This document shows, in pieces, positions 7,954 to 15,786 of a stretch of 23,864 bases of DNA. The DNA is taken from the NCBI GenBank assembly GCA_036514535.1, contig DATBWZ010000068.1, forward strand, positions 1-23,864, written 5' to 3'. Position 1 is the stretch's first letter; each line of letters starts with the position of its first letter. The notes below the pieces were generated by a model. It was not told the origin of the DNA, did no database searches, and saw nothing but the letters and a program-made list of their open reading frames with translations. Made by a program: the position numbers and the translations under genes. Source of the stretch: DATBWZ01 sp036514535 (GTDB taxonomy: Bacteria > JAMCPX01 > DATBWZ01).

Positions 7954-9794
7954 TGTGAACCGCCCTTTAGCATTTTCTTCTTGTTTTTGCCCAGATCTTT
8001 TTTTAGGATATTTATAGCCTGAATAATTATATCAGAGTTGTCCTGCGCCGGATTTTGTCTAAGGCTTTCTTCAAAGTGGCGGAGCGCCATTTCTTTGTCT
8101 TTTTTTTCTTTTAGGTAAATTGCGCCCATAGTCCTGTGCAGATCCGGCTGCAAAGGATTTAAGTTAAGCGACTGTTTAAGCGATTCCAGCGCATCGTCAT
8201 AAATCCCGGCTCTGAATTCAAGCAAGCCCTTTTCCTTCCACAGCGCGTATGAATCCGGATCCGCATCAATGGCGCGCTGATATGCTTTTATCGCAGGCGC
8301 CGGCTGATTTGCATTATCATAGATTATTGCCATTTCTCTGTGGGGATAAGGGGAATCAGGCTGGAGCTCCGCAGCTCTGGCAAGATTATCCAGCGCGCCC
8401 GTTTTATCCCCGTTTACCGCCAGCATCTGCCCGAGTTTAAAATATCCGAACGCTAAATCCGGGTTCAGTTTCATTGTCTTTTGGTAATGGAGTATTGATG
8501 CTTCAAGGTCATTTTTATTCCGAGTTTTTCCGTGTCTGTACATGTAGGCATCGCCCAATTTTAATTGCTGAACAAAATAGTCAGGCGTCTTTTTTGCCGA
8601 ATCTTCCCAGAGGGAAACATCGTTCTTCCAGACGGTGTTGCGCTGTATGGTAAGGAGAAGAAATGCGCTGAGTATCAAAACAAGGGAGGCTTTTGTTATG
8701 TTTGGTTTCTCTCTGAAGAGGTATGCTATTCCAGGGACGATAAAACCGAAAAAAGCGAGGGAATAATGGTACAGGTGCCTGTCAGCCCCTCCCGGCGCAG
8801 CATCAATACTGGTCCTGGGAAGGACCGATGCTCCGAAGACAGCAAAAGGGACCAGTTCAGCAATAAATGCTATAAACCAGAAGAGCCGCTTCCTGTCCCG
8901 GCATGCGTAAATAACCACAGGGAACAGCGAGACCCAGAGGAGAAGGCTGATTATAATCTGGATAGGTGTAATGTTTTCATACATTAACGGCGGATAAAAT
9001 GAATTAAGATTTACAGGCAGGAATAATTTGGACGGGAACCAAAAAAAGGGAGCAACAATGATGATTAAAAAACTTTGAAAGACGGACCATAAATTAAACT
9101 GCCGGATTATGTCTTCCCTGCTCTGTCCTGTGATGAAAATTACCACAGCAATAAGCGAGACAGCGAGAAACGGCATGGCGGACTTAATGCTGGCAATCAG
9201 GGATTTCAGATCCAGCCTGCCCTTGATTGTAATTCCGTAAAGAACAAACAGCAGCGAAAAGGGCGCCGAAATGGCTTTTGAAAGGAGCGAGGCGGTAAAA
9301 GATATTAAAGAAAGACCGCGGTAGCCCTTAAAATAGAAAACCCCGCTCAAAAGAAAAAAGAACATATTCATTACTGTTTTACGCTGGGATATCCATGATA
9401 CCGCCTCCACAAAGGGCGGGAAAATGCTGAAAAAAGAGGCTACAAGAAAAGAGGGTAAACTTGTAAATCCCATTGCTTTGTAGAAGCAGTACACCATTAT
9501 CACCGAAGCAGAATGGAAGATGAAATTCACAATATGGTATCCGGTAACCCATTGCCCCCAGAGATTGTACTCAATCCAGTATGAGATCATCTGCAGTGGA
9601 AACCATTCCCCGATATAGAAACTGGTCACCAGTTTTTTGAAATTTGCAAGGGAAAATCCCCTCAAGTCATGGTTATCCAGGATGTATCCATAATCATCCC
9701 AGTGGAGAAATTCATTCTGGAAGGAATTCGCATAGCCAAGCAGGGCGAGCAGAACCAGGAGCAAGAACGCAATGTTTTCACCTCGCGCTTTCAA
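7950..9794 (-). CDS. TMTC-like membrane protein with C-terminal TPR repeats
   Basis: 614 residues from the TTG at 9794, which is preceded by AGGAGG and overlaps the upstream TGA as TTGA; the longer open frame to 9992 lies inside the methyltransferase gene. After TM1 comes FLHWDDYGYI with D33-D34, the acidic pair typical of GT-C enzymes of the PMT/TMTC group, and then about nine more hydrophobic segments to residue ~385. Residues ~395-585 form five or six TPR units (for example LAFGYFKLGQMLAVNGDKTG and SYALWKEKGLLEFRAGIYDD) and the tail is lysine-rich. Eukaryotic TMTC proteins with this architecture are O-mannosyltransferases; bacterial homologues are mostly untested. Second gene of the operon. 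Glycosyl transfer is a likely but unproven role. Confidence 0.75.
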   Translation of the reverse strand: MKARGENIAFLLLVLLALLGYANSFQNEFLHWDDYGYILDNHDLRGFSLANFKKLVTSFYIGEWFPLQMISYWIEYNLWGQWVTGYHIVNFIFHSASVIMVYCFYKAMGFTSLPSFLVASFFSIFPPFVEAVSWISQRKTVMNMFFFLLSGVFYFKGYRGLSLISFTASLLSKAISAPFSLLFVLYGITIKGRLDLKSLIASIKSAMPFLAVSLIAVVIFITGQSREDIIRQFNLWSVFQSFLIIIVAPFFWFPSKLFLPVNLNSFYPPLMYENITPIQIIISLLLWVSLFPVVIYACRDRKRLFWFIAFIAELVPFAVFGASVLPRTSIDAAPGGADRHLYHYSLAFFGFIVPGIAYLFREKPNITKASLVLILSAFLLLTIQRNTVWKNDVSLWEDSAKKTPDYFVQQLKLGDAYMYRHGKTRNKNDLEASILHYQKTMKLNPDLAFGYFKLGQMLAVNGDKTGALDNLARAAELQPDSPYPHREMAIIYDNANQPAPAIKAYQRAIDADPDSYALWKEKGLLEFRAGIYDDALESLKQSLNLNPLQPDLHRTMGAIYLKEKKDKEMALRHFEESLRQNPAQDNSDIIIQAINILKKDLGKNKKKMLKGGSQ

Positions 9795-10702
9795 TCTGTC
9801 CTCCTGGCAACGACAGTAACAATCCCGCCCTTGCGGAAAATAGATTCCGTTAAGGCTACCGGGAAAAATAAAATCGTAATGAAAAAATAAAGGTACTCCT
9901 GGAACATATGAAATTGCCCTTTTTTCTTTGCCTCCAGCAGCCAGACCGGGTTCCATTTCATAAGGCTTGCAGACCAGCCTTCTATGTTCCATCTGTTGGA
10001 AAAGTGCCTGACCGCAACAATCTCAAACCCTACCTGCTTAAAAAGAAGGCGCAGGCTGCCGGTGGAGAAATGGACCAGATGATAGGGAAGAAACAGATGG
10101 AACCATCTTTTTTTAAAGACCCTGAACTGCCAGGAATCCAGGTTTGGAACCTGAACGATAATTACCCCGTTTTTTTTTAAGATATTCCCGACTTTTTTGA
10201 GCGCTGATGCAGGATCGGAGAGGTGTTCAAGGGAGTGATAAAAGGTTGCTGCTCCGTAGTTTTTTTCAGGCAGGTTGCCGGTCTCCACATCAATCTTAAA
10301 GACCCTGCTGCGTATTTGGTCTTTTGGGGGAATATTTCCTGTTTCTGTGTCAATTCCTTCGGGCTTGAATCCCGCCCTGATCGCTTCCTCAAGAAACAGC
10401 CCGCTTCCACATCCTATATCCAGGATGCTTGCTCCAGGTTCAATGAATTTTTTAAGAAAGGCAATCTCCCTTCTCCATCGCATGCGGATGTACCTTTCTT
10501 CAAGTTTTGATAAATGGGCAGGGGAGGGGGTGGGACCTGTCGAGTCGTCACTCCTGACTTCTCCGATGTTGTCAACGGTAAAAGCAACGCTGCAGGATGG
10601 GCAATTAACAAGGGGATAGTTTTTCCCGTTAATTACACCCCTCGCATCCAGAAAGGAGGTTAAAATTTTACCGTTGCAGATCAAACAGCGACCAGTATCC
10701 AT
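9791..10702 (-). CDS. Class I SAM-dependent methyltransferase with N-terminal zinc-binding cysteines
   Basis: 303 residues. C6-x2-C9 and C34-x2-C37 form a probable zinc ribbon at the N-terminus. SAM motif I is ILDIGCGSGLFL (about 93-104), the acidic residue after it lies in GIDTE, and TFYHSLEHLSDP is motif-II-like, as in Methyltransf_23 enzymes that act on sugars or lipids. A C-terminal hydrophobic stretch near FFITILFFPVAL suggests membrane association. It is the first gene of the minus-strand operon. A -35/-10 pair sits immediately upstream and no ribosome site is visible, so translation may be leaderless. The TGA overlaps the TTG of the TPR gene. The methyl acceptor is unknown; glycan or lipid is inferred from neighbours. 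Confidence 0.85.
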   Translation of the reverse strand: MDTGRCLICNGKILTSFLDARGVINGKNYPLVNCPSCSVAFTVDNIGEVRSDDSTGPTPSPAHLSKLEERYIRMRWRREIAFLKKFIEPGASILDIGCGSGLFLEEAIRAGFKPEGIDTETGNIPPKDQIRSRVFKIDVETGNLPEKNYGAATFYHSLEHLSDPASALKKVGNILKKNGVIIVQVPNLDSWQFRVFKKRWFHLFLPYHLVHFSTGSLRLLFKQVGFEIVAVRHFSNRWNIEGWSASLMKWNPVWLLEAKKKGQFHMFQEYLYFFITILFFPVALTESIFRKGGIVTVVARRTD

Positions 10703-10709
10703 CCATAGG

Positions 10710-10738
10710 ATTTTAACACAAAATTATCAGCCTTCCAA
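10710..10738 (-). promoter_or_regulatory. Promoter of the minus-strand glycosylation operon (leaderless type)
   Basis: Read on the minus strand: TTGGAA (10733-10738), 17-base spacer, TAAAAT (10710-10715), then only seven bases to the ATG at 10702. The predicted transcript start falls at or next to the start codon and there is no Shine-Dalgarno sequence. Confidence 0.5.
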
Positions 10739-10814
10739 GATTTGGGAAGAACAAATATTCATGCAGGATTTTCAGGGGACGGTACGGCGAGCGGTGAAGT
10801 TTTTATTCCAATAA

Positions 10815-10839
10815 AAAGGGCTGCCTTTAGCAGCCCTTT
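10815..10839 (-). terminator. Intrinsic terminator after the 953-aa lipoprotein gene
   Basis: A perfect 10-bp stem (AAAGGGCTGC / GCAGCCCTTT) with a five-base loop lies 29 bases after the stop. On the minus strand it is followed by CCCTTTTTAT, the expected U-run. Read on the plus strand the U-run is short, so it serves mainly the minus strand. Confidence 0.85.
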
Positions 10840-10867
10840 GCATTAATCTTAATGTTAACTCAGAATA

Positions 10868-13729
10868 CTACGGGTCGCACCTGACATACCACTCTGTGCT
10901 CTTTCCTCCGCAGGCTGTTCCGCTGTTTCTTGGTTGCACCCTTATATGTCTATACCACTCGTTTTGCCCTGTTATGCTTGTGCAGGTTACTGTTATTGGC
11001 CCAAAACATGGTCCGGGCAACGATGGCGCGGCGCGCGCGGGCGCACATGTGCCGGAAGCCGCTGAACAGCCGCCGCCGGGGGTAAGGGCTATAGCCCCCT
11101 CACACCTGTTATATGTGGCATTGCATGCTGTTCCTGTTGGGCAGGTTCCGCATGCCTTAACAGTTTCCTTTGTTGACCCACCTGTTCCGCTGCTGTCCAG
11201 CCTTGTCTCCCAGGTCTGTACAAAGACCTCATTACAGGTGACAAGGTCCCAGTTGCCTGCATCCAGAAACCCATTCAGAACAAATGTATCATTTGTAGCA
11301 GGTGCAGTGCAGGTATAGAGATTCTCAGGGTTGATAATCCTTGCTGCGCCAGGCGAGAAGGCGTTCATGGCAAGGACGGATGCAGTGTCTATAATGGTTT
11401 CTGCTGTAGGATTCGCGTCAAATTCAGCATTATATTCATTGGTTGACAGATTGGCGGTGCAGGTCGGAGACCCAGGGCACCATGCTGCATTAAGCAGGTT
11501 TACTTTGGGATACCCGCCGGGATAATTGCCTGGCGTAAACGAAGGCAGGTCAACAGCAGCCGGCAAATCAGGCAATGTCCATGATGTAACAGGTCCGGTT
11601 GTACCATCAACCCTGCCCTTTGTAACAATCTCCCACATTGCCACGGGCAGTGTTGCATCGTATCTGCACGCTCCTGCTGGCGATGTTGCCTGGTCATCAC
11701 AGCAGGAAGTATTGGTGATAGAAAACTCCTGACAGGTGTTGCCGGATGCGGTCTCTTCCTGCACTATATTGGGAACCGCTGCTATTACTGCAAGCCCTGC
11801 GTCAACCCACGGGCTTGTTCCTTTTTCCGGATTGGCGTAGTTCACCCTCCTGGACTCCTCGTTTATTCCGCTGCCTCCTGTCCAGTTCAGCGAGGGTATA
11901 TTGAAGAAGGCGTTCATTGTAGGGTTTGGAGCCACTGCCTGAACGGTCCTGTCGGCGATCAGAGACCTTCCATCGCCATTCCATGGATTTACATCCTTGT
12001 CAAAGTCTCCGACTAACACCGCGGGTTGTATGCTTACATCTGTAGCAATAGCATTTCCCCTTGCATAGCTTACCGCCAGGGATGCATTGCTGGTGTTGCC
12101 CGAGATGATTCCTGCTGCGCTAAGCCTCATGGAATCCGGATTGGCGGTAAAATCAGCCCCTGCAAAGAAAACAACGGTTCGCACCTTGCCCGCCACATCG
12201 TTTGTCAGCGCCGCGGGATAATTGCTCAGTGTAGCCGTTACAGTATTTGTATTTGCAACGCTAAAACTGAATGCCTGCGCATTCATATTTGATGCTGAGG
12301 TCGGCAGATCTCTTCTGAAACCGAAGCCCTTTCCCACAAGTCCGGAAACGAGTTTTGAATAACTGATATACCCGCCGGGACCCTTTGCGTTAAAAATTGT
12401 CTGTGCACCTGAGTTGGGCAGTGCAATCGCAAGACCCACAATAGTTCCGTTGGCTGTTGACGCTGGTGTGGTCGTCCACCACTCATTTTCAACTATATTA
12501 GGATTGACATTATTAAATCCCAATGTTGTCAAAGGATATGCTGCTTGTGTAGGCAGCAGGAAATTAGTGGGGAGCGAGACTCCCATGGCTGTCAGATTGC
12601 CCGGGGGACAAGTGCCTGTATCTATCTGTTGGACCTTATAAGCATCGGGTCCAATGAACAGGGCAATGTCAAGAGCGTATATGTCCTCATAACCGAGAGT
12701 AGGCAGCACAAGGCCCGCAGCAAGATATCCATCGCCGCAGGTAACATTTGAGGTACAGCCAGCACAGGTATATGTGGGAGCGGGGGTAGGATTCTCGGCT
12801 TTTGGCAATGTTCCATTATAATTGCCGACCGCGACCCTGGATGTGTATCCGGGCTGTCTTATCTTATGCGTTATGTTTTTATTCGGGGAATTAATTATAG
12901 TCTGCCTTATATAGTTGGTTGCCCCCACAGTGTATGTAAATGTTGTAGCCCCTCCAAGATAAGGGAAACCAAAATTGCCGCCTGAATCCGTATTTATATA
13001 ATTGCCCGACCCGAGTTCAGGAAAATTTGTATTGTCGGGATTTGCCGAACCGAGCATTGCCCAGCCAGAAACCGCGGAAGCCGTTTTCCAGTCCTGAAGC
13101 TTGCCGAGTATAGCGCCTGAGTAGAGTTTCCATCTGGATGTTGAATAACCGGAGGGAGATGTAAGACAGATGGTCCTGTTGTCAGATGTCTGCGTGTCGC
13201 TGATAACATTGCCTGTCGCAGCCCTGAGCAACCAGAGATTCCAGCCGCCGTTAGAGCCTGCAATATTGCCCCAGCCCGTGCCTGAGCCGTCATAACCGGT
13301 TCCGCTGTTTCCTGTCCTGTCTGCGGTAGGAGACCCGCTGACACCAGCATCGCCGAGAAGCACCACGCTTGAAATGTCGCCGCCGGTGCCATTCGTGATC
13401 GCAAGGTTAGAGCAGCATGTCCTGAAGGAGCCGCCAAGATCTGTTGCGGTGCATCCGCTTACCCCGTAGGTAATTCCCGAGGTTATCTCTGCCGCCTGCG
13501 GTGATAGTCCTGACCCGGAATTTGCATCCCCTGCAACGCCTATCTCCTTTATTGTCATTCCAGGCTCAAAGGCATTAGCAGTAATTTCCACAACGCTCAA
13601 AAGCTTTGATGGTTCGTAGTTTGGAACAGTCGTCTCCCTTTCTTTACTGCAACCAGTTCCAATAAAGAACAAAAGAGTGATTAATCCAATAAAACCAAAA
13701 AATTTACTTTTAACCCCCCATGTCTTCAT
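10868..13729 (-). CDS. Large Cys-containing lipoprotein of unknown function
   Basis: 953 residues. A basic N-terminus, a hydrophobic stretch and FIGTGC put the lipidated cysteine at residue 27, so the mature protein should be anchored in the envelope. The body is rich in Gly, Ser, Thr, Asn and Pro, with many short aromatic strands suggesting a secreted beta-rich fold. Cysteines cluster in pairs (RTCCSN, TCAGCTSN, SCCDD, and KACGTCPTGTACNATYNRC near the C-terminus), so disulfides or metal sites are possible. DFDKDVNPWNGDG is a possible calcium loop. I recognise no family. It has a good AAGGAGG site before the ATG, a possible promoter upstream and a strong terminator downstream, so it is probably its own transcript. 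It follows the small peptide gene on the same strand, with a palindrome between. Confidence 0.8.
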   Translation of the reverse strand: MKTWGVKSKFFGFIGLITLLFFIGTGCSKERETTVPNYEPSKLLSVVEITANAFEPGMTIKEIGVAGDANSGSGLSPQAAEITSGITYGVSGCTATDLGGSFRTCCSNLAITNGTGGDISSVVLLGDAGVSGSPTADRTGNSGTGYDGSGTGWGNIAGSNGGWNLWLLRAATGNVISDTQTSDNRTICLTSPSGYSTSRWKLYSGAILGKLQDWKTASAVSGWAMLGSANPDNTNFPELGSGNYINTDSGGNFGFPYLGGATTFTYTVGATNYIRQTIINSPNKNITHKIRQPGYTSRVAVGNYNGTLPKAENPTPAPTYTCAGCTSNVTCGDGYLAAGLVLPTLGYEDIYALDIALFIGPDAYKVQQIDTGTCPPGNLTAMGVSLPTNFLLPTQAAYPLTTLGFNNVNPNIVENEWWTTTPASTANGTIVGLAIALPNSGAQTIFNAKGPGGYISYSKLVSGLVGKGFGFRRDLPTSASNMNAQAFSFSVANTNTVTATLSNYPAALTNDVAGKVRTVVFFAGADFTANPDSMRLSAAGIISGNTSNASLAVSYARGNAIATDVSIQPAVLVGDFDKDVNPWNGDGRSLIADRTVQAVAPNPTMNAFFNIPSLNWTGGSGINEESRRVNYANPEKGTSPWVDAGLAVIAAVPNIVQEETASGNTCQEFSITNTSCCDDQATSPAGACRYDATLPVAMWEIVTKGRVDGTTGPVTSWTLPDLPAAVDLPSFTPGNYPGGYPKVNLLNAAWCPGSPTCTANLSTNEYNAEFDANPTAETIIDTASVLAMNAFSPGAARIINPENLYTCTAPATNDTFVLNGFLDAGNWDLVTCNEVFVQTWETRLDSSGTGGSTKETVKACGTCPTGTACNATYNRCEGAIALTPGGGCSAASGTCAPARAAPSLPGPCFGPITVTCTSITGQNEWYRHIRVQPRNSGTACGGKSTEWYVRCDP

Positions 13730-13750
13730 AAAAACCTCCTTCTTGAATTA

Positions 13751-13779
13751 AATATCATTATTTATGAATGTATTACCAA
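13751..13779 (-). promoter_or_regulatory. Possible promoter of the lipoprotein gene
   Basis: On the minus strand TTGGTA (13774-13779), 17-base spacer, GATATT (13751-13756). This predicts a leader of about 15 bases containing the AAGGAGG ribosome site. Both boxes match consensus at 4 of 6 positions in AT-rich DNA, so it is tentative. Confidence 0.35.
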
Positions 13780-13898
13780 ATTTATATGCAAAATTTATGC
13801 CACAAAAAATTAAAACAGCAGTTGTTAATTCCCTTGTTTTTTGCATTGTTACAGAATTACTCCTACCACTCTAAGTCTTAAAAAATACGAAAGATGCA

Positions 13899-13926
13899 AA
13901 AAATTTTCCTTTAAAGGAAAATTTTT
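13899..13926 (-). terminator. 28-bp perfect AT-rich palindrome touching the peptide gene stop
   Basis: Arms AAAAATTTTCCTTT and AAAGGAAAATTTTT meet with no spacer, and the outer edge reaches the last base of the 55-aa ORF stop. On the minus strand it ends in a run of six T. It could be a weak intrinsic terminator, an mRNA-stabilising 3' hairpin, or a protein-binding site. The low GC content of the stem makes strong termination doubtful. Confidence 0.45.
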
Positions 13927-14093
13927 CATGGTTTAAATGTTTTTGGCAGAATATTTGAAAGACTTTGTGTAAGCGTTACTGCAACCACTCCGGCAAAATC
14001 CCGTTCTTCCACTACTTCAGGTTTTATAAATGTTTTTTTAACGCCATTCTTCTTTTGATCTTTTGCGGGTTTTGCCATTTTTCTTTCCTTCAT
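13926..14093 (-). CDS. 55-aa Lys-rich peptide, candidate RiPP precursor
   Basis: A short ORF with an excellent ribosome site (AGGAGGTGATTGG then ATG) and a TTGACA promoter upstream. The product starts MKERKMAKPAKDQKKNGVKK, continues with TFIKPEVVEERDFAGVVAV and ends TLTQSLSNILPKTFKP. The first half is very basic; F22-I-K-P25-E-V27 resembles the YxxPxL motif by which RRE domains hold lasso-type leaders, and a G and T/L-rich segment follows. There is no Cys. The C-terminal ~18 residues (T, Q, S, N, K, P) would be the modified part if this is a precursor. It sits downstream of GcvH-like, SPASM radical SAM and HPr-kinase-like genes on the same strand. The gene looks real; precursor function is inferred. 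An internal Met at residue 6 is an alternative start. Confidence 0.65.
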   Translation of the reverse strand: MKERKMAKPAKDQKKNGVKKTFIKPEVVEERDFAGVVAVTLTQSLSNILPKTFKP

Positions 14094-14121
14094 CCAATCA
14101 CCTCCTGAATATAATTTCTAA

Positions 14122-14150
14122 CTTTTATCATATCTAACTAACCTTGTCAA
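14122..14150 (-). promoter_or_regulatory. Promoter of the 55-aa peptide gene
   Basis: On the minus strand a perfect TTGACA (14145-14150), 17-base spacer, TAAAAG (14122-14127). The predicted leader is about 22 bases and contains the AGGAGGTGA site. It lies between the GcvH-like stop and the peptide start, so the peptide can be expressed separately and at a higher level, as precursor genes often are. Confidence 0.5.
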
Positions 14151-14177
14151 GCGGTTTTTTTGATGCACCAGGTTTAA

Positions 14178-14573
14178 TCAACTTTCTTCGCCCGCGTTTT
14201 GCTGAACAAATTCCTCGTATTCATCGGGCTCCATTAATTGGACTGAATCAAGATTGGATTCCATCTCAGCCTCAATAAGCCAGCCGTTGCCAAGCGGATC
14301 TGTATTTATTATCCCGGGGTAGTGAATGGTCTCTTCATTAACCTCAACAACATTTCCTGTAAATGGCGAAATCAATTCAAAAACTGTGCTTGATGATTCA
14401 ATTTCTCCGAAATTATCGGTTTTTTCAATATCATCGCCTATATCCGGCAGCGTGATATAATCTATTTCCCCGATCTTTTCCAGGGCGTATTCCGAGAGCC
14501 CAATCCTCACTTTCTTTTTCCCCACAGGTTTAATCCAGATGTGGTCTTTCGTGTATTTCAGATCACCAGCCAT
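14178..14573 (-). CDS. GcvH-like protein lacking the lipoyl lysine
   Basis: 131 residues, the normal length for the glycine-cleavage H protein, and collinear with it: YTKDHIWIK, VRIGLSEYALEKIGEIDYITLPDIGD, NVVEVNEE, TDPLGNGWLIEAE, DEYEEF. In lipoylated H proteins the hairpin reads ESVKAA-type with the lysine carrying lipoate; here it reads FGEIES-SST-VFELISPFTG. Ser62 therefore occupies the lysine position, and no nearby lysine replaces it. It cannot act as an ordinary lipoyl aminomethyl carrier. No gcvT, gcvP or lipoate ligase gene is adjacent. Its neighbours are a radical SAM gene upstream and the small peptide gene downstream, so it may be a repurposed scaffold or carrier. An AAGGAGG lies about 10 bases before the ATG and a TTGACA promoter sits further up. 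Family certain; function unknown. Confidence 0.85.
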   Translation of the reverse strand: MAGDLKYTKDHIWIKPVGKKKVRIGLSEYALEKIGEIDYITLPDIGDDIEKTDNFGEIESSSTVFELISPFTGNVVEVNEETIHYPGIINTDPLGNGWLIEAEMESNLDSVQLMEPDEYEEFVQQNAGEES

Positions 14574-14622
14574 CCCCGTCTTTCCTCCTTTTATTTTGAG
14601 GATGAATTTTTAACTGAATATC

Positions 14623-14650
14623 ATTTAATTCTTTTCTGAATCTTTGTCAA
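14623..14650 (-). promoter_or_regulatory. Promoter of the GcvH-like gene
   Basis: On the minus strand a perfect TTGACA (14645-14650), 16-base spacer, TTAAAT (14623-14628). The predicted leader is about 43 bases with AAGGAGG near its end. The -35 and the two bases flanking it resemble those of the peptide gene promoter (both TTGACAA). Confidence 0.4.
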
Positions 14651-14724
14651 GTATTTTTGTAACTCTTATGTTGATTCCTGAGTGGGTACTGCAACTTCCA
14701 GCCGTTTAAATGCTGTTCCGGCTG

Positions 14725-15786
14725 CTATTTACCGCCGGCGGCTGCGGCCTGCTTGGATTTTGATGGATGGCGTTCTTCTGTTATACTCTCTGCCCATGGA
14801 CTGTCCGGATAATCCCCGAGCCACCTCATTTTCCCAAAATGCTTCTGGCAGTAATAGCAGGGGAAATAATCAAGATCTGTCCATTTTTTATTTTTAATAT
14901 ATTCAAGTTTTTCTAAATTGTATTCGTGAACCCTGTCCATCCAGCGCTTTAGAGCGTCAAATAAATTTGTTTTTGCCATATCGGCGATTATCTCTGTGGG
15001 GGCTGTCGCTCTTTCCTCGCGATAACCTGACAGAAGGCAGCAGAACGTCAATCTGCCCTTGTAGTCAAAATTGGGATTGGAAAGCGACAATGTCCTGCAC
15101 TGGAACATCTTAAGGGGCGTGTATGCTCCCATTGTCATGTGGACTTCATGTTTGCTGAATGATTTAATCTCCGCTGCTTCTGCTTCAACCTCCCGCCATC
15201 CCTGCGGATTCAGGACTATGCCCGCCTCCACTGTTTTTCGCGTCGGAAACATGTGGGTCAAGAATATGCATTTGGCTCCAATCTTCATGGATAGTTTTGC
15301 CGTATCCTCCATTTCATCCCTGTTTATAGCATTTAGGGTCATCAGGAATGCGAATCTTATATGGTTCGCTTTTATAATTGTTACCGCCTTCATGAGCTCC
15401 CTGAAAGAGCCCTCTCCCCGGATTGCGTCGTGGGTCTCCGCTCTGGCTCCGTCAATGCTCAGGGATATTCCTGTGAGGTTCTTCTTGCGCTTTAGCCTTG
15501 AGCCTGTAATGTCCATCACCCTTTCAAAATTCCATCCGTTTGTGACTATGTTGTATGTGTAATCGTTGTCAACGATTATGTCAATTGCTTCTTTAAGATG
15601 CGGATGAAGGGTGGGTTCTCCGCCGGTGAGGATGATGTGGGGCGTTTCAAAAACACGCGCATCCACAAGGATTCTTTCAAAAACGTCCATGGGAAAATTT
15701 CCCATTTCCGCGGTTTGCCTGATGCAATGTATGCACTTCAGGTTGCATGCATTTGTGAGTTCAAAGCTTATTTCCGATAATGACAT
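14725..15786 (-). CDS. Radical SAM protein with SPASM-like C-terminal cluster
   Basis: 353 residues. The radical SAM motif is C14-NLK-C18-IH-C21, followed by LTGGEPTLHP (53-62) for SAM binding and SLSIDGA near 108-114. The C-terminal part has C230, then NFDYKGRLTFCC with C249/C250, then C310-x2-C313. This is the spacing pattern of SPASM/twitch auxiliary Fe-S clusters. Proteins of this class often modify ribosomal peptides (thioether, C-C or epimerisation chemistry) and others mature enzymes. GGAGG lies seven bases before the ATG. The gene overlaps the end of the HPr-kinase-like gene by 19 bases, so the two are translated together. The tail is an Ala/Gly/Lys stretch without obvious fold. Peptide modification is inferred from context. 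Confidence 0.85.
   Translation of the reverse strand: MSLSEISFELTNACNLKCIHCIRQTAEMGNFPMDVFERILVDARVFETPHIILTGGEPTLHPHLKEAIDIIVDNDYTYNIVTNGWNFERVMDITGSRLKRKKNLTGISLSIDGARAETHDAIRGEGSFRELMKAVTIIKANHIRFAFLMTLNAINRDEMEDTAKLSMKIGAKCIFLTHMFPTRKTVEAGIVLNPQGWREVEAEAAEIKSFSKHEVHMTMGAYTPLKMFQCRTLSLSNPNFDYKGRLTFCCLLSGYREERATAPTEIIADMAKTNLFDALKRWMDRVHEYNLEKLEYIKNKKWTDLDYFPCYYCQKHFGKMRWLGDYPDSPWAESITEERHPSKSKQAAAAGGK

Noticed and set aside
8565..8987. 140-residue open frame opposite the TPR gene
   Set aside because: Antisense shadow of a well-supported gene with no family resemblance.
9795..9992. Longer start for the TPR membrane protein
   Set aside because: The extra 66 residues lie inside the methyltransferase gene and do not resemble a TMTC-like N-terminus.
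10896..11318. 140-residue open frame opposite the lipoprotein
   Set aside because: It is antisense to a clear coding frame, low in recognisable structure, and without a ribosome site; several similar shadows occur across this gene.
14178..14573. Ordinary glycine cleavage H protein (gcvH)
   Set aside because: The lipoyl lysine is replaced by serine and no gcv or lipoylation genes are nearby, so the standard role is not supported.
14699..14724. Hairpin CAGCCG/CGGCTG after the SPASM radical SAM gene as terminator
   Set aside because: Only six base pairs, a long loop and no following U-run.
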